From contig NW_009799100.1 of assembly GCF_000213175.1 (NCBI RefSeq), positions 1,543,887-1,607,886 on the forward strand: a DNA stretch of 64,000 nucleotides, written 5' to 3'. The first letter of the stretch is position 1, and each line of letters begins with the position of its first letter. Positions 56,623-64,000 of this stretch are shown in pieces. Both the position numbers and the translations under genes were made by a program. The DNA comes from Neurospora tetrasperma FGSC 2508. Lineage: Eukaryota; Ascomycota; Sordariomycetes; Sordariales; Sordariaceae. The notes under the pieces were generated by a model that saw nothing but the letters and a program-made list of their open reading frames with translations, was not told where the DNA came from and ran no database searches.

Positions 56623-57823
56623 GGGGGGTGGGAGGGATGAGGATTATTTAATTTGATTGGGACAATGAGACTAAGGGATGGGTAGGAGGGCATAATTCGA
56701 ATGATTTGGGAGCAAATAATCAGGAAAGGGTCACAGACACGGTTGAAAATACGTCCGTTCAAAGCATCACAATCACAGGGCATTTTGCGTTTGACACTGC
56801 TACAGATTTAGAGCAGATACATGACACAGCGATAAAACAGATATTCATACTCAGGATACTCTCCAAGCCCTCCACGTCCTCCCATCTTTGCCGGATCATA
56901 CAACTCTTCAGGGCCCGCCCTGTACAAGTATACAAACCCGTCGACCAACACACGAACACGGGTCCAGCCACCTGAAATTGCCCGCTCCCACTTCCCTTCT
57001 CTGTCAAAACCATCGGCCGTCCAACCCCTCGTGAATTAAAAGTAACCACATCCCCCTTTCTCACCCCGGCCGAACCCTTCCACAAATCCATCTTTTTGTG
57101 ATAAAAGCAACCTTGTATCACCAGGAAAGCTTGCAAAGTTGGAAGAAGAAAATAATGAAAAAGAAAAGAAAAAAATAGAAAGAAACCCAACCCATAATCA
57201 AAAGCACACACAGGGCTGAAATGTTGTCATGGTATTGAGCCAAGATAGCCATTTTCTACACACCCCCTTGGCAGCTGACGGACGCTTACTTGCAAGATAC
57301 TCAGTAATAACATTATTGAGAACATCACTCTTCTAATTTATCCTTGCATCGAACCTGGCAAAGCTCTTGGTCATGTATAATCGAATTCGACTGGCATCAT
57401 CGTCTGGGGGCTTGACGCCAGCGGATAGTCAACAAGCAAGGCCGGCCAAGTTATTTAGGGGAAGATACATTTATATGGCAATGAGCGTGCTGGAGCAATG
57501 TTGCGTGTGAGGTGAAAACAGGAGGTTCGCTGGAAGGAAAACACAAAGCAGTCTGTATTTCAGTTGTGCCTGCCGCCAATGTACATTCACCCAATTAAAA
57601 CAGTTGCGCGGTGTTTCAAACTGCCTGCCCTGTGTCCTTAGGTACTTAGGTATGTAACACAGAAGGATCATTTAGGCGTCGTTTGCTTAGTGACATATTG
57701 ATGCCCAATTGGGAAGGGAGGCCTGACGGTGTTGTAGGAAGGAGCATCTTTTTCTGAACTCTGACCGCGCTCTTGCAACGTCAGTCTTTTGTCAAGGTAC
57801 TTTCCTTCTTCCTGAACTCAGAC
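56623..57823. other. Intergenic region
   Basis: About 1.2 kb with no gene seen. A minus-strand frame at 56759-57211 has no recognisable similarity and is interrupted by A/T-rich runs. Confidence 0.45.
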
Positions 57824-59857
57824 ATGAAGACAACCGCCGACTCCCTCCACCGACAGCTCCAACTGGCCACGCCCAGAATTACGAGTCTCATCCAGAACGT
57901 CCACCATGAGATCTCGTGTCTTGACTCATTCTCCGAGATCCGCCAACGTTTCACCCACACCGTCTTTGTGCGCCTCTCCGACCTGGACCGCTACCTCGTT
58001 CAGGCCGTCCTCCTCACTCCCAGCCCCTACATTGACCTGTCCAAAGACAACGAACAAGAAATTGATGAGGTCAGCCGTCTTTTGTTTCTCAGGTGGTCAT
58101 GGGCCGATGCGGTTCTCCGCAATGTCCTTGTGCGCCTGCTTGGTTTCGTTGACCACAACAATCCAGGATGTATTAGCGCCGATACTGGACAAGTTGATGC
58201 TCTTTCTGAAGAACTCAGCGTACGCCATGATGAGAGGTTCCCTGGTGATAGACGCGAGAGGAGAGTGGAGCAGCTGATCCATGACGAGCTGAACGAGGAC
58301 TTCTTCGAAGGAATGAGGAAAGATCCATGGAAACTCGGTCGAGAGTTGGCCGACATTACTGTCGCTCCGCATCCGGACGATATTCCGATGTGGAGGCTGG
58401 TGGCTCGCCAAGTGACAGACAGATACCGTCCTTGCCTTCGTTGGCCAGGCGTACACTTTGCAGCAGCCAAGGCCGGGTTTTACGAGGACGGTCGACGAGA
58501 TCTGTTCGAATATCCTTTCTACGAAGAATGGTGGAGTGAAGCCTTCTCCGCCATTCCATGTGCAACACCCTCAGAAGAATCGAGTACAGAATCACCCAAA
58601 AATGGCCGAACTGAGCTGGGGAGGGACCTTCGCGCTGTCTTTGATGCTGCAGATGTTTGGGACGTTTGGACTCTGTGTCGTGTGTGGCTATGCGAGGAGA
58701 CCCTTTGGGGTGTTGATCAAGAGCCAGGCACAGCAAGAGACTTTGCGTACTTGGAAAGTCTGGAAATGTTCAAAAAGCACTGGATACGCAAGACACAACA
58801 GGTGGCAGCGCCTGCGAGAAATATGTGGGATTCCGACAACGAGTTTCTGCAGCGAAGACACATTCAAGGCTCTCTAGAGGTATGTACTGTGGAACCCTCA
58901 TCCGGCAGAAAAGTATCTCCATGGTCAATATGATGGCAATGCTAATTTGGTCCTTCTGAGAAGAACGATCCAGGGTACAGAGAGGTGAGAACCCCCGTTA
59001 TGCTGCCATGTCTCACTTTCGTCGCTTTCTTTAGCTCACCATAGCACCTCAGCATGAGCAGCTCCTAACAACCTACCTTGCTCTAAGATGCTCTGCTCCA
59101 ATTCCAGAGCCTAAAGAGTGGTTCTTCTTTGCATCCTATGGCAATTATCACTTTTGGGACATCACCGACCAGAATGTCGTGTCAGGACTTCTGAAAAGTA
59201 CGAATCTCGACCCCCAAAGCCAAACCTGGGACCTCGTCTGCATGTCAGAGTCAAGAAGAGACCAGGAGTACAGGGTCTCCAACCTCACTCATATCATGCA
59301 CACCATCTACCTGACCGACGATATGCAGGCACAATGTTTCGATGGATATGAACCCTCTGGACTTTGCCATCCGTGCAGCTGTCAAGCAGCTGTCCAAGAA
59401 GGTGAAAAATCAGAAGAGAACACGAAGCAAGGGAAAAGGTACCAGCCAGAACATTACAAGTGGAATTACCGAGGTGGAAATCTCGTATTCAATCGGCGCA
59501 AGCTGGAGGACACGAATGTGTGTAAAAACTTGGACAAGGCCTGGTCTGATTGGGTATGCTGTCTTCCTCGTTCTTGCTGTCTTCGCCTACGCTCTCTGCA
59601 ATGTGACTCATAATTTCACCCAACAGAACGACTGTTTCCTCATCCGCGGTCTTGACCACGACGATGATTTGAACCTCATCGACCGAGATACTATATACGT
59701 CCTTGAAACACTTCCAGGCATTAGGGCGCGACTGCTCAAAGCAGTAGAGCAGGAAGGTGAACGCGATGGTCTTGAGACAGCAGACGGCCCCCATCCGAAT
59801 CGGCCAACAAGGGTCTCAGAGGAGAAGTCAAGTCAAGGGCTCCAGGAGATGTCATAA
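57824..59857 (+). CDS. Protein of unknown function, possible lineage-specific family
   Basis: Four exons, 57824..58879, 58961..58984, 59035..59553 and 59627..59857, give 609 residues. The start is the first ATG of the frame (MKTTADSLHRQLQ). The N-terminal half is largely helical and acidic (ITSLIQNVHHEISCLDSF, RWSWADAVLRNVLVRLLGFV, DDIPMWRLVARQV, WPGVHFAAAKAGFY, DVWTLCRVWLCEETLWG). After two short introns it continues PQHEQLLTTYLALR, EPKEWFFFASYGNYHFWD and RVSNLTHIMHTIYLTDD, then a Cys-rich stretch and an acidic end. No known domain or membrane helix. The 24-nt second exon has tandem acceptors (gag then aag), so it may be 21 nt instead. An alternative frame across the third intron would create a false membrane helix and was rejected. 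Function unknown. Confidence 0.6.
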
Positions 59858-61099
59858 CCCGTCTTAACCTTCGTATTGTCCAAGTCCCGGCAGGCAGACA
59901 GGCAAGCAGGCAGGCAAGCAGGCAAGATAAAAGGTCAAGTTGACTGGTCCCACAAATACACCACCACGACCACCTAGCCTTCTGGAACTAGCAGCAAAAT
60001 CACAAATTGGCCGAACGGTGGATGCTGGGCCCCCTTCCTCCCATGGACCACCGCAACCCATTTACCTAGAAGTATGCATGTGTCAAACATGTACGACCAA
60101 TTTGTATGTGGAACACAAAACACATTACATGCATGGCCAAACTGCCGTGTCTCCAAGACCACCGTCTTCAATGGGTTACCGAATCGAGGTTTGGAGGGCA
60201 GGTGGTTAGGGACGTTTACATGGTGCCACAGGCAACGTTCGTTGTACACGCCTCAACAACAAACGGGACAATTGATAACGGGGAAAATAGTCAACAGCGT
60301 ATGACAGACACTCAAGTTCTCTCCCTCCTTGGTGCGACGGTTACACGGGTACCAACAGATGCGCCTTCGGTACTGGATTGTGGAACATCATGACCTGGGG
60401 GCTCTTGGGTTCAAGGTCAGGGGCTCATGGGTCATGGAGAGGGAAAAGGAAACAATGTGGATGATAACATGATTTTGATGCCCACGGTGGTAGTACGGGA
60501 GGTAAACGACCAATACCTCGTTGGATATGCCGGAAGCCATGACCTGGAGTTGGGGTTGGGACAAGACTGTTGCTTCTGGAGCCGAAGAAGAGGTGAAGCC
60601 CAAGGAGAAGGAAGGGGAGGGTACCCTTGGGAAAGCTTTTGAAGACCGGTGATTCAATCAAAGCTTGCAAGGGCTCATAAGCCTAAATCTGTTCGTCAGA
60701 CTCGACATTGAAGAGGAAGTTCATACAGGGTTCATGGGGGGAATAGCATGTTTGATCGAGATCCCTGGCTTTACTCGGAGCAATTGTTCATGAGAGGGTA
60801 GGAGATGGAAAAAAAAAATATAAGTATGGAAAGGATTGGACATATTCCCCACGAGCCTCGTCAGTACACAAGGGCCAGTAGAAGCTGCAGTACTAGCTGC
60901 TAGTCTCGTTGGTCTATTGCTGTGGGAACACTCGTTTGGAAACGTTGATTTGTTTTTGTTTGTTAGCCGAGTCTGTTTGTTGACATTTATACATTTCTCT
61001 TCTACCAATCAGCACTCGCTTCTTTCTTTCCACATGCAGAGTATCATCATCATTTTTCACTTACCTTTTTTGACGACTCCCTAAATAAAAAGCATCACC
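59858..61099. other. Intergenic region with CAGGCAAG-type repeat
   Basis: Starts with a short tandem CAGGCA/CAAG repeat at 59891-59926. No convincing gene. The last 100 nt, A- and pyrimidine-rich, are the leader of the next gene. Confidence 0.45.
59891..59926. repeat. Imperfect tandem CAGG/CAAG repeat
   Basis: Nine 4-nt units of CAGG, CAGA or CAAG just after the stop of the preceding gene. Confidence 0.85.
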
Positions 61100-62351
61100 A
61101 TGTCCAGCGACAGCGAAGACTCGTGAGTCCTGGTTTAATCTTTTGAAAACCGCCAAGCAACCATAGTGATGCTAACACCTTATCAACACAGCTCAAGCTC
61201 TCTGTCCAGCGAGGACCGCTCCCTCATCGTCTACAACGAGTTCCTCAAAATCCAACACTCGCCTCTCCTCCAAGAGTATTCCATTTCTCGCAAGATCGCC
61301 CGCATCCTCCCGCTTCTCCCGCCACTCTCCACATGGGGCGTTATCGAAATTGTCTGTTATAAGCTCGGTTCCTTCTGGGACGTCTCGCCCACGGACCCCT
61401 CCTCGCCCACCACCACCTCCACCCTCCGGCGTGACCATGACAAGCGCGCCATGCTCCGGCACGAAATCGCTTTCGATCTCGTCCATTTTCTGACCTCCCC
61501 CCAGCTCAACCTCGACCACAACCTCAACCATGGCTACGGTCATGAAAGCAACAACGGCACCCCAGCCCCCGAGCATGAAGTGCCCCCCTACCCCGGCTGG
61601 GGTTTTCCCATCCCCTCCATGCCCGGTGTCTCGCAAGTGCATCTTGTCTTCCACGACACGCCCAATTACTCGGATGACGAGAAGCGGTACCTAGTCAGCC
61701 GGTCGGATTTTTTCCACGACGAGACCGTATTTGTGGCTGTGTTTGACAGCGACACTCCCAATGAGGAAAGGGATATCGAGGGGATTGATCGCCATCAGAT
61801 GCTCTGGATCGCGCCGAATCAGATGATTCCGATCATGCAGGTCAGGATTGATGGAAAGCAGCCGGCTGCGATACTGTGGAGGGATCAGGTTACAGATGGG
61901 TGGCATGATGTGGGGTGTCGGTTTGGTGAGGGGAACATCAATGGGGGAGGAGGAGGAGGAAGAAGGAGGGGGTCGAGGGACGGGGGTCATGGACATGGTG
62001 GGCAGAGAGGAGGGGGTGGTGATGATGGACTGTGAGTTTTTTCCAGTCTCTCTTCTGCGATTTAGTCAAGTTGGTTGGTCGTCGTGGAGCTAACATTCAG
62101 TCACTGTTGATAGCAGAAACCACCAACACCAGCACCAGCACCAGCACCAGCATCATCAGCAACCTACTCCGGTCCCACCTCACGAACGACCTATGAGCAC
62201 TGCCTTCCCCGGCTACAAAAAGTTCTGCTTGGATCGCCATCCGGAGGACTCAAAGTATGCATTAAACTCGTCGGCTTTGTACATTCGGGCGGATATCGTG
62301 GATCAGAACTGGCCTATCGGGTATTATAATCATCACCATGGTCGTCAATGA
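61100..62351 (+). CDS. Protein of unknown function with Gly-rich and His-Gln repeat regions
   Basis: Exons 61100..61122, 61192..62031 and 62114..62351 give 366 residues. It starts MSSDSEDS and then SSSLSSEDRSLIVYNEF, an acidic Ser-rich head. The first 80 residues include RKIARILPLLPPLSTWGVIE, a probably folded region; the middle holds VHLVFHDTPNYSDDEKRYLV and RRSDFF-like strands (VFVAVFDSDTPNEERDIEG, MLWIAPNQMIPIMQVRID, ILWRDQVTDGWHDVGCRFGE). A Gly/Arg run is followed by an (HQ) repeat across the third exon, then AFPGYKKFCLDRHPEDSKYA and SALYIRADIVDQNWPIG at the end. The third exon has tandem acceptors at 62113 and 62116 that would differ by one residue. I recognise no family; the compact C-terminal segment after the repeat suggests a real protein. 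Confidence 0.65.
62117..62155 (+). repeat. CACCAG repeat coding His-Gln
   Basis: Tandem CACCAG units at the start of exon 3 of the preceding gene encode an alternating His-Gln run of about six units. Confidence 0.85.
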
Positions 62352-63577
62352 TCCTGTTGATGCCGAGTGGTTCAAAAGGGTGTCGGTCGATGACGACAGA
62401 AATACTCATATGTAACGGTACAAGAGGGCGATGATGATGGGCCAAGTATGCCTGTGTAAATAATTTATGATTGTTTTTTATGACGCGGTAAAATCCGGTG
62501 TTTTGATGCGGATTTAATTGCATAATTGAGGAGTGTATTGGAAAGGACAACGGACCATTCACAGATCCGGTTACTGAGGAGGTGCGATAAGATAACGAAG
62601 TGCCACGACCCTAGTGCTGATCGTCACCTCCACCGTTGTACAGATCAATGCTGGAAAGTTTGTTAGCGTGTTACTCGCCCCACATCACCCAACAGGGGGA
62701 GTTGCAAGCTTGGACACATCTATCTACAGGCTCTGATTGGTTGAAATTGCTTGATTTCAAAGTGAGAAAGAGTTGACAGACAATTCAGACAGCTCACGCA
62801 CACACATGGTTTTTTTCTCCAGCCAGGGTGCCCAAATCACTAAAAACACTTAGACTTACCCTTGCTACCTCCTCTAATTGGTAAGTTATAGGGTGTTTTG
62901 TCAGATAAAAGAGGTAACCAGGGTAGCCAGCCCAGACTTTACGTAAGCGGGCCACACTAGTATTACCTCGATACTAGATTTTCTATATAAAGGATTTCCC
63001 CAGTATAGAGCTCTAGACAATACACAGTGGGCACCCTCTACTGAATCAATACCCCTGCTCGTGCCCGTATTCTATATGTTTACAGATCCCCTTCGCTCCC
63101 CTTGTCGAAAGCTGCTTACAAGTACCACGCTAACGAACTTTCCAGGGGTGAACTGTAGGGCTGAAAGGGGGAAGTGGCGTTATAAATTACAGGACATTTA
63201 CACTGACCAATACCGAACATCAACTTTCCACCTCTCCTCACTGTACCACCTCGGTTTAGGCATTATTTCAGCAAGAGGAGATCTACCTATTTTCCTCCCA
63301 TCAAAATACGCAATCAAAGGTTGTTAATCACCCACGAGTGTCACATTGACGTTGCGTCTTGCTTGCCTAAAGGTTGGTGTGGGGTAACTCGGGGTACATG
63401 AACTGAGCTCCCTCCCCCGCTGGATGACGTGAATCCCAGCTAAAACCCCAACCTCACTTCTGCAAACAACACATCGACAGAACCGGTCGCAAACTTCAAC
63501 GCCATCAACATCTAGTTTAATTACCTCAAGGACATCACGTATCAACTTAATCGAAACAAACCACGCCAACCACCACG
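62352..63577. other. Intergenic region, AT-rich in the middle
   Basis: No gene seen. The part near 62840-63060 is rich in TTA/TAG strings and differs in texture from its surroundings, perhaps a decayed repeat. The last 150 nt would carry the leader of the next gene. Confidence 0.4.
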
Positions 63578-64000
63578 ATGGCGCCCCCATTAAGCCCCGC
63601 CGCCATCCTAGACGGCATGGCCGCCGCCCTCCCCACGCACGCCAAAGACGACACTACATCGGACCTCAGCAGCTCCCTCGATGCCATCGCCCTCTTTGTA
63701 CACGCAGCCATGACCTCCGTCGGCTTCCGCCTGATCGGCTTTTCCGAGGACAGCAAGCCCGAAGAACAAGCCGAATGCCAATCCCTCGCCCCGCGCCTGC
63801 CCAGCTCATGGAACCGCAGCCTGTCTTCGCACTGCTTCGTCTACGCACACGAACAATCATCGATGCGCTACGTCATTCGCATCGACCGCATGGGTTCCAA
63901 GATTGAGATCCGCGGGCTGGGTATGGGCGATGAACGGATTGCGCGGTTTGAAATCACGACTAGGGATTATGTGTCGGCTGCTGCTCTGCCCATTCGGATT
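63578..64000 (+). CDS. PI31-type proteasome regulator, N-terminal part (runs off the window)
   Basis: The frame from ATG 63578 is open to the window edge, 141 codons so far and incomplete. It matches the N-terminal FP domain of PI31-like proteasome regulators: LSSSLDAIALFVHAAMTSVG, FRLIGFSEDSKP, LPSSWNRSLSSHCFVYAHEQ, MRYVIRIDRMGSKIEIRGLG and ERIARFEITTRDYVS follow the family order of helix, strand, Trp-containing loop and strands. PI31 binds the 20S proteasome and modulates its activity and assembly; F-box proteins contact the FP domain. The C-terminal Pro-rich proteasome-binding half, if present, is beyond 64000. The start is supported by the short distance to the first domain helix and by no ATG close upstream in frame. 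Confidence 0.85.
   Translation, partial: MAPPLSPAAILDGMAAALPTHAKDDTTSDLSSSLDAIALFVHAAMTSVGFRLIGFSEDSKPEEQAECQSLAPRLPSSWNRSLSSHCFVYAHEQSSMRYVIRIDRMGSKIEIRGLGMGDERIARFEITTRDYVSAAALPIRI

Noticed and set aside
59342-59857. Alternative frame giving a membrane helix (IGYAVFLVLAVFAYAL) in the unknown gene
   Set aside because: The helix is encoded by a segment with intron character: gtatgc donor, pyrimidine-rich body, cag acceptor. Splicing it out of the other frame joins two open segments in phase.
62840-63060. Decayed transposon with TTA/TAG-rich texture
   Set aside because: No terminal repeats, target duplication or coding remnant could be seen, so no mobile element is called.
1-64000. CRISPR arrays, operons, insertion sequences, 5S rRNA copies
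   Set aside because: Looked for by eye and not found; the window is eukaryotic nuclear DNA. A degenerate 5S copy could be missed without a search.

Overview
This window looks like nuclear chromosomal DNA of a filamentous ascomycete, most likely a member of the Sordariales close to Neurospora or Sordaria. The reasons are: genes with one to three short introns (mostly 55-230 nt, GTRNGT donors, CTRAC branch points, YAG acceptors); monocistronic genes on both strands with kilobase-scale intergenic DNA; homopolymer and microsatellite tracts; and fungal gene families such as D-amino-acid oxidase with a peroxisomal tail, Bqt4, Nuf2, AP-3 beta, a Ppg1-type phosphatase and aprataxin/Hnt3. There is no sign of CRISPR, operons, insertion sequences or intact transposons. 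One assembly gap of 879 Ns lies at 35622-36500.

Layout, left to right. 0.4-3.0 kb: a small secreted protein and a thioredoxin with a mitochondrial-type leader. 3.3-5.9 kb (minus): a large multi-pass membrane protein. 7.5-10.4 kb: a tail-to-tail pair of amino-acid catabolism genes, peroxisomal D-amino-acid oxidase (plus) and mitochondrial 3-hydroxyisobutyrate dehydrogenase (minus). 11.9-13.4 kb (minus): a Bqt4-like inner-nuclear-membrane protein. 16.1-17.4 kb: Rho GDP-dissociation inhibitor. 18.2-19.6 kb (minus): PP2A-family phosphatase of the Ppg1 type. 22.4-25.0 kb: CCHC zinc-knuckle/RS-domain protein. 27.3-29.7 kb (minus): disordered protein of unknown function. 29.7-38.9 kb: a long stretch with no convincing gene, broken by the gap. 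38.9-41.7 kb: kinetochore protein Nuf2, convergent with an unknown gene. 42.9-45.4 kb: AP-3 adaptor beta subunit. 46.6-47.0 kb (minus): possible small membrane protein. 50.4-52.1 kb (minus): nucleotidyltransferase-like gene, divergent from aprataxin at 52.8 kb. 54.8-56.6 kb: secreted type-B carboxylesterase. 57.8-62.4 kb: two genes not recognised. 63.6 kb to the end: start of a PI31-type proteasome regulator.

The most unusual item is inside the single 454-nt intron of the nucleotidyltransferase-like gene. A roughly 290-nt segment has a perfect Pol III A-box sequence, a B-box core, complementary ends, a T7 terminator, a perfect 11-bp long-range helix and several hairpins. Its mismatches become G-U wobbles only if the minus strand is transcribed. 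It reads as a structured non-coding RNA gene nested in an intron, and I do not recognise its family.

Gene models were assembled by eye from reading frames, splice signals and remembered protein-family motifs. Splice sites are predictions. Names rest on recognised motifs, not on database searches.
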